Positions 9,351 through 19,713 of a DNA stretch of 27,500 bases are shown here, one piece after another. Position numbers and translations under genes: made by a program. This stretch comes from Pigoraptor vietnamica. Taxonomy: Eukaryota > Opisthokonta > Filasterea. The stretch spans positions 1-27,500 of the forward strand of contig CALSCQ010002632.1 of NCBI GenBank assembly GCA_943704525.1, given 5' to 3'. The notes below the pieces were generated by a model, which was given only the letters and a program-made list of their open reading frames with translations, was not told the origin of the DNA and made no database searches. The stretch's first letter is position 1. The number at the start of each line of letters is the position of its first letter.

Positions 9351-10740
9351 TCATTGCGCGCGTGGCGCGGCGACTGCGCATAATCGCGCCATGAGCCCCG
9401 ACAGCTGCAGCAGGCTGTCGATCCCGTCGACCATGCGCAGGTGCGCGTGCCCGATTTCCTGCGCGCGCAAGGGGTGAGAGGGGTGAGACGGAAGGGGCCG
9501 CCAGTCAGAGCCCTCGCATTACGCGGCATTGCGCGGCATTGCGCGGCATGTACCTTCATGTACTCGAGGCGCGTCTGCTCGGCCAGTGTCGCGCTCTTTA
9601 CCACGCGGAAGAGGGTCGACACAATGTCGAGGGGCGAGTACCCGAGCTCCCACAGCTCGCGAAGCCCGTCGCTCGCCCTGTCAATGTCGCCGACGGCACA
9701 CGCCTCCACCATCGCGCGCACAAGCAGCGGATGGGGTTGATCGCACACCTGCCGCGAGAACACAACGATTGAACTGCCGAATCGACGCGCGCATTTCTGC
9801 ACCGCCTGCCACTCGCACGCCGGCCACGACCGACTGCGTGCCGTCGATTCCGCGCACAAACACGACGCGGCCGGCGTACGACATCATCGACGCAATCCCA
9901 CGCACGCACACAAACACACCACACGCACCACACCACAGACACGAATGCGCACCTTGAACACGTTGTCGCTGTTCACGAGTCCAAAGCCTGACACGGCCGA
10001 CTGGAGGTTGTTGATGGCCTGTCGCATGTCGCCCTGTGCGGTGAACACGAGCGCCTCGAGGCCGTCGTCCGTCTTTGACACCTGGACCACAATGCATCAA
10101 CTCACGAAAGGCCAGCACAGCATTCACGTGACCGCGCAGTACGAGACCAGCGTACCTTTTCCGCGGCGCAAATGTCGAGCAGCCGCTTGAGTACTTGCTC
10201 GTCCGACAGCTTCGTGTACCGCAGAATAGCACAGCGGCTTTGGATGGCCTCAATGATCTTGTCCGACGCATTGCAGGCGAGCGCAAAGCGCGTGGTCCCC
10301 GAGAAGATTTCCATGGTGCGCCGGAGGGCCTGCTGCGCGCCCTGCGTCATGCTGTCCGCCTCGTCCAAAATGACAATCTTGTGCCGGCCAGGCGGCAGCG
10401 TCGTCTTCTTCTGCGCAAACATTTTGATGCTGTTGCGCACGACGTCAATGCCGCGGTCGTCCGACGCGTTGAGCTCAAGCACCGCCTCCTTCGCCGCCGG
10501 CCCGAGCAGCGCGCGCGCAAGGCACAATATGCTGGTGGTCTTGCCCGTCCCCGGCGGGCCCGCAATGATGACGTTCGGCATGTTGCCCTCGGCCGCAATG
10601 ACGCCCAGCCGCCGCACCGTCTCCTCGTTGCCCACTATGTCCGCAAGCACCGACGGCCGGTACTTCTCCACCCACGGCAGCTCCGCGCGCACCGGCGCAG
10701 CGGCCGCGAGGCCCCCTTGAGGGCCGTCTGCGTCCGCCAT
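9351..10740 (-). CDS. RFC2: Replication factor C subunit 2 (clamp loader; yeast Rfc4 type)
   Basis: Four exons (10740-10156, 10081-9953, 9748-9554, 9458-9351) give 338 residues; introns are 74, 204 and 95 nt. RFC2 is one of the small AAA+ subunits of the pentamer that opens PCNA and loads it at primer ends. Visible motifs are LPWVEKYRP (21-29), Walker [10 protein letters not shown] (61-69), Walker B ILDEAD (124-129), the SRC motif with the arginine finger (168-170, [14 protein letters not shown]), [16 protein letters not shown], and the collar-domain QPHPLL and LWELGYSP blocks. Overall resemblance to human RFC2 (354 residues) is close throughout, which separates it from RFC3, 4 and 5. The start ATG is immediately followed by an alanine-rich leader. 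Intron 3 holds a small tandem repeat. Divergent from the G3BP-like gene through a region with an E2F-like site. Confidence 0.95.
9511..9550. repeat. 10-bp tandem repeat in RFC2 intron 3
   Basis: Three near-identical 10-bp units, xCGCGGCATT/G at 9521-9550, preceded by the degenerate copy CCCTCGCATT. They lie against the donor of the 95-nt intron 3. Confidence 0.75.
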
Positions 10741-10750
10741 CACACGCACG

Positions 10751-10790
10751 CCTCCGCACGACTCCGCACGACTGCGCACGACTCCGCACG
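10751..10790. repeat. Four-copy 10-bp tandem repeat upstream of RFC2
   Basis: Units CCTCCGCACG, ACTCCGCACG, ACTGCGCACG and ACTCCGCACG follow one another directly, starting 11 bp upstream of the RFC2 ATG. The 10-bp period places each copy on the same helix face. They probably lie in the 5' UTR or core promoter. Confidence 0.8.
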
Positions 10791-10853
10791 CCGTTCACTA
10801 ACAACGCACACACTTGACACAGCCGTTACACTCACCTCGATTGACTTTCAATG

Positions 10854-10866
10854 TTTTTTGGCGGGA
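10854..10866. promoter_or_regulatory. E2F/DP-like binding site
   Basis: TTTTTTGGCGGGA matches the E2F consensus TTTSSCGC/GGCGGGAA form closely. It lies about 115-125 bp upstream of the RFC2 ATG. RFC genes are classic E2F targets in animals and plants. The match is seen; regulation is inferred. Confidence 0.5.
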
Positions 10867-11065
10867 GAGCAAAACGTCCGAGAGCTCGCTTGTGCGATCA
10901 GCTGACGGCATGGCCAGCGACCACTGGCACTTTGGCGCTGACTGTTGTCGCCGTTTTGAGGACCTCGCTGCAGAGTCATTCTCCCTCTTTCGGCTGTGTC
11001 ACAGCGCTGCGTATTGCACTTCAGACCACGTGCCTCGCGGAGAACCCTCTCGTTCGCAGTTTGCC

Positions 11066-12440
11066 ATGGCGGCCGCAAACAAGACGCTGGCCCTCGTGCG
11101 CCAGTTTCTTCAGCAGTACTACACCATCCTGAGCACGGACCCCGCGAAGCTGCACCTGTTCTACCACGAGGACTCGTCCTTGTCGCGTGCGAACCCGGGC
11201 GATGCTGCGGCTGAGACGGCGAAGGGCTTGGAGGTGCGTTTGAATCGCGTGTGTGTTCATCGACACGCGCTTATGAGTTTTGTGCAGGCTATTCGCGGCA
11301 AGATTCAATCGCTCGGCTACAGCAACTGCCGCATCAATGTGGCTGCGATTGATCATCAGACGTCCGTTGCGGACGGCATTGTTGTTACTGTGAACGGCGA
11401 GCTCGCCAATGGGACGGACGCGCCCCGGTGCTTTGTGCAGACGTTCTTCCTGGCGCGCCAGGTGCCCGCCGGTTACTACGTGCACAACGACATGCTCCGT
11501 TTCTGTGACGAACGCGCCGACGCCGTCGACGAAGCGGCCGCTGATGTCAGCGATGCTGTCCACACAGAGGAAGAGCCCGCCGCGGAAGTTCATGTTACAG
11601 CCCCGTCCCCTCGAGTGCACGCCCAGCCGGCCCCCTCGCCCCGCGTCGCGCCTCAGTCGCTTGCTGACGGGCACTCCCACGCGAGCGAGCACGCCAAGCC
11701 CCATCCGTCGCCGCGCGCTCAGGTGGCTGCGGCTCCCGTCGCCGAGGCCCCGGCCGCGCTTCCAGCGCCTGCAGTGTCCCTCGAGCCTTCACAGCCCGTG
11801 CGCAAGTCATGGGCTGCCATGGCGAGCCTGAACAAGGAGGTCCCGCCACCCGCTGCCGCTCCCGAGCAACGCAAGCCCGCCGCATCCAAGCCTGCTGCCC
11901 AACCGGTGAGCAGGTCGTACGACCGTTATTGCTTGCCGTTTTACTGACCATTTCGTTGTGATGTGTAGAGGGTTGCCAAGCCCGCCGAGGATGCCCCGCA
12001 AAAGCCTCGCGCTGAAGCCGCTGGCTCTGGAAGGACAGCGTCTGTCTACGTGAAGAATGTGCCTGCCGATGCGAAAGAAGACGACCTGCGTGCGATATTT
12101 GTCGCCTCCTTCGGCAATGTGCGCGGCTGCAAGATTCTTCCTCCAAAGGTATGTGCTTTCACTATACAAATCCTAAATAATTGATCTGTCGATCTGTGTA
12201 GGTGCAGTTGTATCTGACGTGTGTAATCAATCTGATCCAACGTAGACGCCGGGGCACTCCGCCAGCGCGTTTGTGGATTTCGAAGTGCCAGAATCAGCCC
12301 AGAAGGCTGTGAAGGGACGTCAAATTGACTTCCACGGCGTCCCACTGACTATCGAAGAGCGTCGTTCCGGAGAGAAGAGTGCGGCTCCCGCGAACAAGCA
12401 GCGCGATGGCGGTCGCCGTCAGCCTCCTCCTAAGCCGTGA
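11066..12440 (+). CDS. G3BP: G3BP-like protein with NTF2-like and RRM domains
   Basis: Four exons (11066-11233, 11288-11905, 11969-12148, 12246-12440) give 386 residues; introns are 54, 63 and 97 nt. Proteins with this architecture (G3BP in animals, Nxt3 in fission yeast, Bre5 in budding yeast) bind RNA, nucleate stress granules and partner the Ubp3/USP10 deubiquitinase. The NTF2-like domain spans about residues 8-130 (VRQFLQQYYTIL, QTFFLARQVPAGYYVHNDMLRF). A long acidic then proline/alanine-rich low-complexity linker follows. The RRM (about 286-357) has RNP2-like VYVKNVP and RNP1-like SASAFVDFE. The short C-terminal tail is basic and rich in R, G and P, a reduced RGG region. The chosen ATG sits in the good context GCCATGG. 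Divergent from RFC2; its 3' side faces the microsatellite spacer. Confidence 0.93.
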
Positions 12441-12510
12441 GCGCGACGTGCGCACACTAAAATCGAAGTCAGCCCAAACAAAATGACTTTATTTTCATCA
12501 CATACACACA

Positions 12511-12518
12511 GGTGTGGT

Positions 12519-12573
<55 letters not shown>

Positions 12574-12722
12574 GTGTGTAGTGTGTGTGTAGTGTATGTG
12601 TGTGTGCGTGTGTGTGGTTTGCGTGTGTGTGTGTGTGTGTGTGTGAGTGCGTGTGGCGTGCGTGTGTGTGCGTGTGTGTGCGTGTGTGTGTATATGAGTA
12701 GTGTGTGCGTATATGTGTGTGC
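12511..12722. repeat. GT dinucleotide microsatellite, interrupted
   Basis: About 210 bp of mostly (GT)n, with one near-perfect run of about 23 units at 12522-12568, then interrupted blocks with GC, TA and GTAGT variants. Alternating purine-pyrimidine sequence of this kind can adopt Z-DNA. Confidence 0.95.
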
Positions 12723-12874
12723 GGCAAGTAAATATTTCAAGCTCGCGTTCGAGCGACAATCGACGCGGCTGTGTCTGTGGAAAAAAATTAAGAACTATTT
12801 CTACTCTGATTGTATTATGCGACTCGAGAAAGTCTCGCACACAAATTTTTTTTCTCTCTCCGTCTCTACGTTAG

Positions 12875-12895
12875 TATATATATATATATATATAT

Positions 12896-12928
<33 letters not shown>
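12875..12928. repeat. TA dinucleotide tract with palindromic centre
   Basis: Two (TA)n arms of roughly 11-14 units flank the centre TATTATAATA, so the whole tract is self-complementary and could extrude as a cruciform. Confidence 0.95.
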
Positions 12929-13230
12929 CTTGAATCTGGAGTGTATGATGTGGGCAATACAATAATTGAACTACGAGGAAATGTCCGTCTGTCCTGAGGG
13001 CACTACAGAAGATTGATCAATGCGCGCGCTTATGTATGTAATGCATGTGCGTGGTGGTTGGGCGTGTGTCCGCGGGAGGATACGTGCTTGCGCACGTGTG
13101 CGTGTGATAGTATTTGGGTTTTTATGAAAAGTATAAGCAATAATGAGATATTCACACTTCTATCTATCTCTTCGCTATCTAATTGACTAATTATTTTCAG
13201 AAATCACACACAAACTCACAATTGTTATAA

Positions 13231-13275
13231 TTACACGCCAATTTCAAGGCTATATTTACACGCCAATTTCAAGGC
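13231..13275. repeat. 20-bp direct repeat across the XYLB stop codon
   Basis: The same 20 bases (beginning TTACACGCCAATTT) occur at 13231-13250 and 13256-13275, offset by 25 bp. The right copy contains the stop codon of the xylulokinase gene, which reads leftwards, so the 3' end of that gene appears duplicated. Confidence 0.85.
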
Positions 13276-15166
13276 GAGAGAGTGCTCTCGAGCATCTCAT
13301 AGCGGTCCAGCATCTCAGTGTACAACGAGTGTGCCGCTGCATCAGGACGGTGTGCCAGCGTGACCGGCTGCTGCGCAACAGTGCTTTCGAATCTAAGAGT
13401 AGGATTGGCAGCGCAAAGCACGCCATGGCGTGCGCGGTAAGCAGAGCCAAGCGCCGCCGAGTTCGGCTGATCGAGGATGTAGACGGGCAGGCCGAATACG
13501 TCCGCAATTATCTGTGCCAAACGCCAACGATATATGAGCTGAGTATATGCATTAGCTGCCGACGCCACGTAGTTGCGCACCTTTAGGATTCCGGCGCTGT
13601 TGGAAGCGCCGCCCGTAGCCAGCACTCGCTTTGCAGTCTCGAGTTTGAAGCCGACCTTAGTGGCATAAAGCCGTTTGGCCAAAATTTGACTGCACAAGAG
13701 AAGCGGCAGAGGTGAGAGAAGTGTTTGTGCTCAAAAGAATACGTTACAATACGTACCCTTCGACAAGCGCTCGAATCTCCACCGCCGGCGGGAACGCAGC
13801 CGGCTCGGCGCCATCAGGACCTGCGCGCTTGACGCCAGTTGCAATGGGAACGATCTCGGTGTCGTAGAAGTAAACGCCGAGATTTTGGCCATTTCCAGGC
13901 TCCGTTGTTGCCAAACACTGCTCGAACGTTGACCAATCGCGGATGCCCGCCGCATTGCGGATGGCCTCCCGCGTAAGCGACCCGTTCTTGAAACACAGGA
14001 GGGCCATAAAGCCACTTTCGTCGATCGGGTTGCAAAATACGTGGCCGAGGAGCCCCGGAGTCGCGGTGTCGAGAGTCATGAACACTGTATCGCTTGTCCC
14101 GAGACTGACGGCAATATCGCCAGGTCCGAGGCACATCCCCGCAAGCGACGCGGGATTGTCGCCGGTGAATGCTACGATCTTGCATGTTGGATCGAACCCG
14201 TACCGTGCCACGAGGTATGGCGATATCGTGCCTACGACAGACGAAGACGAGATAGGAGCGCCCAGCTTATCGGCCAAGTGCGGAGCAGTCGCGGCGATCG
14301 CGGGACCAAACCACTGGCGTGAGCGAATGTCGAGGAGAGACATGCCCGAGCCGTCGGCGTGGTCGATGGGAACGATAAAGCCGGCAAATAGCGAAGCAGC
14401 AAACGAGCTCACTAGCGATATCCGTTCGCAGCGGTCGTACGCTGCGCGGTTGGAACGAAAAATCTTGGCGATTTGTGGCCCCGTGAATCGCTCGTAGGCA
14501 CTGTCAAGAGGACAACAATCAGCGGCGGCCGGAGCACAAGATGGGTCCGAACTCACCGCGAGCCAGTCGCAGCCGCAAGCGCCTCGGCCGAACCCGCTGC
14601 CGCTTCGATTGCGCGGCACTCTTGGGTGGTGCTCGAGTCCATCCACACCGGCGACTCGGACACCGCGAAGGCGTCTCGCAACTGCGGGCCAAGGGGCAAG
14701 GACGGAGTGGCGCGCCGGAGGACCTCCTCGGCCCCGCCAGCCCAGTAAACGCTCCCATGTTGCTGTTCGTCAGATGCACAGCGTCAGCGAAATTCCATGG
14801 CAGTTGCACGTTCAAGTCTACATCTCACCTGTCCAGCGCCCGAAATGGCGGCCACCGAGGCGAACGGAAAGTCAGCCGCCCTCATGCGCTCCAGGAGGAG
14901 GTCAACGGCGTCCACCCACAGTGCTGTTGGCGTGGTGATGCGCAGGCCATCGTGCTTGATGACGCCCCCGTGCGTCCTGCAACCGAACGAAAATACGGTG
15001 AGAGTGAGCTCACACGACACCGCCGGCAGTGCACTCACCCGTACTGGGGAAGATCCCGGTCGAACTGAACGGCAAACTCGTGGCGAACGACCGAGCCGTC
15101 GTCGGTGGCCACTGCCTTCAGCTGCTGCGTGCTCAGGTCAAGCCCGAGATAGAGCGGCGGCGCCAT
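13269..15166 (-). CDS. XYLB: Xylulokinase (D-xylulose kinase), FGGY family
   Basis: Six exons (15166-15039, 14976-14829, 14762-14557, 14500-13757, 13689-13581, 13511-13269) give 525 residues; human XYLB has 536. The enzyme phosphorylates D-xylulose to xylulose 5-phosphate, which enters the pentose phosphate pathway. Family blocks run in order: YLGLDLSTQQLKAVA at the start, FDRDLPQYGTHGGV, SGAGQQHGSVYW, PVWMDSSTTQECR, YERFTGPQIAKIF, LVSSFAASLF, DHADGSGMSLLDI, FTGDNPASLAGM, VSLGTSDTVF, ALLCFKNGSLTRE, VLATGGASNSAGIL and NSAALGSAYRARHG. Resemblance to animal XYLB is close, unlike bacterial XylB. Introns are 62, 66, 56, 67 and 69 nt. The 69-nt intron (13580-13512) is a stop-free multiple of three, but homologues lack the 23 residues it would add, so I treat it as an intron. 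Divergent from XDH. Confidence 0.95.
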
Positions 15167-15416
15167 CTTTGCGCCCAGCGCGTTGCACAGCTGCCGCCGA
15201 ATGCGAGTGCCCTGTTGTGCACTTTGACGACATCGCACACACGTGACACTCACCAGATTGGTGCGGCGTGGGACGGGCATTGCCTGTTTGGGTCATCCCG
15301 GGCCGTGGTGCACCCAAAACCTTGTGGGGTTCCGTGTGCGCGAGGGCATTGTGCGCGCGCAGGGTCAAAGGGCGGCTGCTGCCGGCGAGCGCATCAGCCT
15401 CACCCCCGCCCTCACA
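15167..15416. promoter_or_regulatory. Bidirectional promoter XYLB/XDH
   Basis: 250 bp between divergent start codons. An ATTGG (CCAAT-box complement) lies near 15257 and GGGTCA-type half-sites occur near 15290 and 15362. Neither is strong evidence of a specific factor. Confidence 0.4.
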
Positions 15417-18400
15417 ATGGCGCACTTGTTGCACGCACCCTCCCCCCACCCGCGCTCCCGCTCGCCGTCGCCGCACCCGGCGGCCGACCCCGGCGCGGAC
15501 TGGCCGTCGTCGGCGGTCGTCTTTGTCAATGGGCGCAGGCACACCCTCGAGGGCCTTGATCCGGACGACACGCTGCTCACATTTCTCCGCACAAAGGGTG
15601 CGTATCGGGCTCAGCGCCACGACACCGCTCGGCGTGCCATTGTCCTTGCATTTTTCGGCTGATCTCTGTTCGTCTCCTCTCAACTGCTCGCCACGTGCAC
15701 ATTTGCAGCGCATCTCACGGGCACGAAGCTCGGTTGCGGCGAGGGCGGCTGCGGAGCGTGCACTGTCATGATCTCCCGCTACGACCCCGAGTCGCGCGCG
15801 GTGACGCACCGGGCCATCAACGCGTGCCTGGCGCCCCTCGCTTCCGTCGCGGGCATGGCCGTGACGACGGTCGAGGGCATTGGCAGCACGGCCACGCGCC
15901 TGCACCCGGTGCAGCGCAGCATCGCAGAGGGCCACGGGTCCCAGTGCGGCTTCTGCACTCCCGGCATCGTCATGTCGATGTACACACTGCTGCGCAACAC
16001 CCCGCGGCCGTCGCGCGAGGACATTGAGCGCGCGTTTGAGGGGAACCTGTGCCGCTGCACGGGATACCGGCCCATAATCCAGTCCTTCGGCGGCTTCGCT
16101 TCGGATGGCCGGGGCGCCTGTGCGATGGGCGCGGCGTGCTGCCGCAACGGCGGAGACCCCTGCACGCCCTCGTCGTCGGCCCAGACTGGCGATTGCGGAC
16201 AGGCGGGAGCTTGCGCCGGCGCTGTTTTGGACTCCACGCAGGAGCCCATCTTTCCCCCGGAGCTCATGCTCTCTGCGGATATTCACTCTCGCGCGCTGAA
16301 GTTTTCGGGCCCTCGGACCACGTGGTACCGCCCGACGGCGCTGCATGACCTACTTGCGCTGAAGGCGGCCCACCCGCACGCCCGCATCGTCGTCGGGAAC
16401 ACGGAGGTTGGGATTGAGACGAAGCTCAAGCACCAGCACTACAGCGTGCTGATTGCGGGCACGCACGTCCCCGACCTCCTGAGCATTCGGCCTGGTCCCA
16501 ACGGCTCGCTGCTCGTCGGCGCGTCGGTGCCGCTGGCGGACCTCGGCGCCCGCTTGGAGAAGGAGATTGCGACGCGGCCCGAGAGCGAGACGCGCGCCTT
16601 CCGTGCCGTGCTGGAGGGCCTCCGCTACTTTGCCGGCCCGCAGATTCGGAACGCGGGGTGCATTGCGGGCAACATTGCGACGGCCAGTCCCATCTCGGAC
16701 CTGAACCCCGTGCTCGTCGCCATAAACAGCACGGTGTGTCTCGCATCCGGGGCGCGCGGCGTGCGCGACGTCCCCATGGACGGCTTTTTTGTCGGCTACA
16801 GGCGAACGGCGATGCACGCGGACGAGGTCATTGTGCACGTGTCTATCCCCGCCACGACTGCCGCCGAGCACATCGAGACGTACAAGCAGGCGCGACGGAA
16901 GGAAGACGACATTGCCATCGTCAACGCGGCCATGCGCGTCGTGCTTGGTGCGGGTGCCGACGGTGTGTGTGCGGTGCGTGAGTGCTCGCTGGCCTTCGGC
17001 GGCTTGGCGCCCACCACCATTCGCGCGAAGAAGACGGAGGCGCACCTCACCAACCGCCCCTGGGACCGTGCTCTGGTCGCCGCCGCGTGCGAATCGCTCG
17101 GGGCCGAGCTCGCCCTGCGCGACGACGTCCCCGGTGGCATGCCCGAGTACCGGCAGGTGTTGGCGACGAGCCTCTTCTTCAAGTTTTTTCTCGCGGTCAG
17201 CAAGAGTATCGAGCCGTCGTCCGTGGACAGCCGCGAGGCAAGCGCATGCGCCCATGTCCACCGCCCGCCCTCGCACGGCGTGCAGTTGAGCGGCAGCCCG
17301 CCTGACGCCGCCGAGCGCGCGCCCGTGGGCGAGTCCGTGGTCCACAAGTCGGCCGCAAAGCAGGCAACTGGAGAGGCGGTGTACGTCGACGACATGACAC
17401 CCCTCTCCAACGAACTGCACGCCGCGCTTGTGCTCAGCGATCGTGCGCACGCTGAAATCGTCTCGATTGACGCGACGCACGCCACAGAGACGCCTGGCGT
17501 GCGTGGTTTTTTCTCTGCCTCGGATGTGCCGCACAACGACATCGGGGCGATCGAGCACGACGAGGAGGTCTTCGCCTCGCGCAAAGTCGCGTGCGTTGGC
17601 GCAGTCATTGGCATTGTGGTCGCGGACACGCAGGCCAAGGCGCAGGCGGCGGCGCGGCTCGTCAAGGTGACGTATCGCGATCTGCCGGCGATCTTGAGCA
17701 TCGAGGATGCCATCGCCGCCGGCTCCTTCTACGAGCCCGCGCGTACGATCACTTCTGGCGACATTGCGGCCGGCTTCGCGTCGGCGGACGGCGTGGTGGA
17801 GGGCGAAGTGCGGATGGGCGGCCAGGAGCATTTCTACCTCGAGACGCAGGCGACGATTGCGGTGCCGAAGGAGGACGGCGAAATGGAGCTGTTCGTATCG
17901 ACGCAAGCGCCGACCAAGACCCAGATGACGGTCGCCCACGCCCTCGGCGTTCCCGCGAGCCGCATTGTGTGCCGCGTCAAGCGCATGGGCGGCGGGTTTG
18001 GCGGCAAGGAGTCGCGCAATATCGGCCTGTCCGCTGCAGCCGCCGTCGCCGCGCGCCGGCTGAACGCCCCCGTGCGCCTGGTGCTTGACCGCGACGTGGA
18101 CATGCTCGCCACGGGTGGGCGCCACCCGTTCCATGGCCGTTACCGCGTGGGCTACAAGTCGGATGGGCGCATCGTGGCCCTGGACGTCGAGCTGTTCAGC
18201 AACGGCGGCTGGTCGCTGGACCTCAGCCTCCCCGTCCTCGAGCGCGCGCTGTTCCACAGCGACAATGCCTACCGCATTCCCAACATGCGCGTCACGGGAC
18301 GCGTGTGCCGCACGAACCTCCCGTCGAACACTGCTTTCCGTGGCTTTGGCGGCCCCCAGGGCATGTTCGTGTGCGAGGCGTGGATGTCGCACGTGGCCGA

Positions 18401-19678
18401 CGTCCTGGGCCTGCCGCAGGACGAAATTCGGGAGCGCAACTTGTACCGCGAGGGCGACCGCGTCCACTTCAACCAGCAGCTCACCGACTGCCACGCCGAG
18501 CGCTGCTTCTCGTCGGTGCGTTCGTCGTCGGAGTACAAGAAGCGCTCGGCAGCGATTGCCGAGTTCAACGCGCAGAATCGCTGGCGAAAGCGCGGGATTG
18601 CGATCATCCCGACCAAGTTTGGCATCTCGTTCACGGCCAAGTTTCTGAACCAGGCGGGCGCGCTCGTGCACCTCTACGCCGACGGCAGCGTCCTCGTCGC
18701 GCACGGCGGCACCGAAATGGGACAGGGCCTGCACACGAAGATGCTGCAAGTGGCGGCGCGCGAACTTGGCGTCCCCCTGGAGGCAGTGCACATTTCTGAG
18801 ACAAGCACGTCGACCGTTCCGAATTCGTCCGCCACGGCGGCGTCCGCGTCGTCCGACCTCAACGGCATGGCTATTGTCGCCGCGTGCCATACGATTCGCG
18901 AGCGCCTTGCGCCTTACCGCGCGGCGAATCCGACCGGCACAATCGCCGACTGGGCGGCGGCGGCGTACTTTGACCGCGTCTCCCTGTCGGCCACGGGCTT
19001 TTACGCGACGCCGAACTTGGGCTACGATTTTGCGACGAACTCGGGCAATGCGTTCCACTACTTCACGTACGGCGCCGCGTGCAGCGAGGTTGAGATTGAC
19101 GTGCTCACGGGGGACCACACGGTGCTGCGGAGCGACATTGTGATGGACGTGGGCAGCAGCCTCAATCCGGCGCTGGACATCGGGCAGGTGGAGGGCGCCT
19201 TCGTGCAGGGGCAGGGCCTCTTCACGCTCGAGGAGCTCGTCTACCTCCGCACGGGGCACATGTTCACCCGCGGCCCCGGGGCGTACAAGCTGCCCGGGTT
19301 CCGCGACATCCCCGTGGACATGCGCGTCGCGCTTCTCCCTGACGCGCCCAACCCGCACGCCGTCCACTCGTCCAAGGCCGTCGGTGAGCCGCCCCTCTTC
19401 CTCGCGGCCTCCGTCTTCTTCGCTGTGCGCGAGGCCATCAAGGCTGCGCGGTGAGTTGTTTGCGTGCAATCGTGCAGTGAGGCGCAGCTTAATTATGGGT
19501 ACTGACTGCGGGTGCAATCCGCAGAGCCGACGCCGGGGAACTCCGCCCCCTCGTCCTCGACAGCCCCGCCACGGCCGAGCGCATCCGCATGGCCTGCGCG
19601 GACCCCTTTGCCGCGCGCCACGAGGCACCCCGCGCCGGCAAGGCCCCCAAGGACTCGCGGTGGAACGTGGTTGCGTGA
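15417..19678 (+). CDS. XDH: Xanthine dehydrogenase (molybdo-flavoenzyme)
   Basis: Three exons (15417-15597, 15709-19450, 19525-19678) give 1358 residues, the family's usual length; introns are 111 and 74 nt. It oxidises hypoxanthine to xanthine and urate. The first 2Fe-2S cluster uses Cys70, 75, 78 and 100 (GCGEGGCGAC); the second uses Cys140, 143, 175 and 177 (QCGFCTPG, CRCTGY). A Cys-rich linker ends in TQEPIFPPEL. The FAD domain has VVGNTEVGIE and GNIATASPISDLNP. The molybdenum domain has GGGFGGKES with Glu828, LERALFH with Arg906, AFRGFGGPQ with Arg938 and Phe940, and catalytic Glu1287 in VGEPPLFLA. Glu828 and Arg906 correspond to bovine Glu802 and Arg880, which separate xanthine dehydrogenase from aldehyde oxidase. 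Exon 2 is a single 3742-base block. The stop is only 35 bp from that of the convergent SLC35B3 gene. Confidence 0.97.
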
Positions 19679-19713
19679 GGGGCGAGCACACTGCCCCGCC
19701 GGGTACTCGCGGC

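Larger units (their letters stand above)
10741..11065. promoter_or_regulatory. Bidirectional promoter RFC2/G3BP-like
   Basis: 325 bp between divergent start codons. It holds four tandem 10-bp units of the form ACTCCGCACG at 10751-10790 and an E2F-like site at 10854-10866. The frame of the G3BP-like gene happens to stay open upstream to 10814 but shows no conserved protein there, and a 5' UTR intron cannot be excluded. Confidence 0.6.
12441..13268. other. Convergent intergenic spacer rich in simple repeats
   Basis: 828 bp between the stops of the G3BP-like and xylulokinase genes, by far the longest gene-free stretch and noticeably AT-richer after about 12,720. It contains a long GT tract, a TA tract and a 20-bp direct repeat at its right end. 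Open frames over the GT tract encode only His-Thr or Cys-Val repeats and are artefacts. I see no gene. Confidence 0.85.

Noticed and set aside
9097-9550. Short direct repeats near 9.1-9.5 kb as a CRISPR array or mobile-element ends
   Set aside because: Eukaryotic context, no regular spacers, no terminal repeats flanking a coding core, and no transposase or reverse-transcriptase-like frame anywhere in the window.
12419-12933. Open frames over the GT tract encoding (HT)n or (CV)n
   Set aside because: Pure translation of a dinucleotide repeat with no supporting flanking sequence.
13512-13580. Reading the XYLB 69-nt segment as coding
   Set aside because: It has GT-AG ends, and animal XYLB passes directly from the ILQ position to the ADVF position without this insert.
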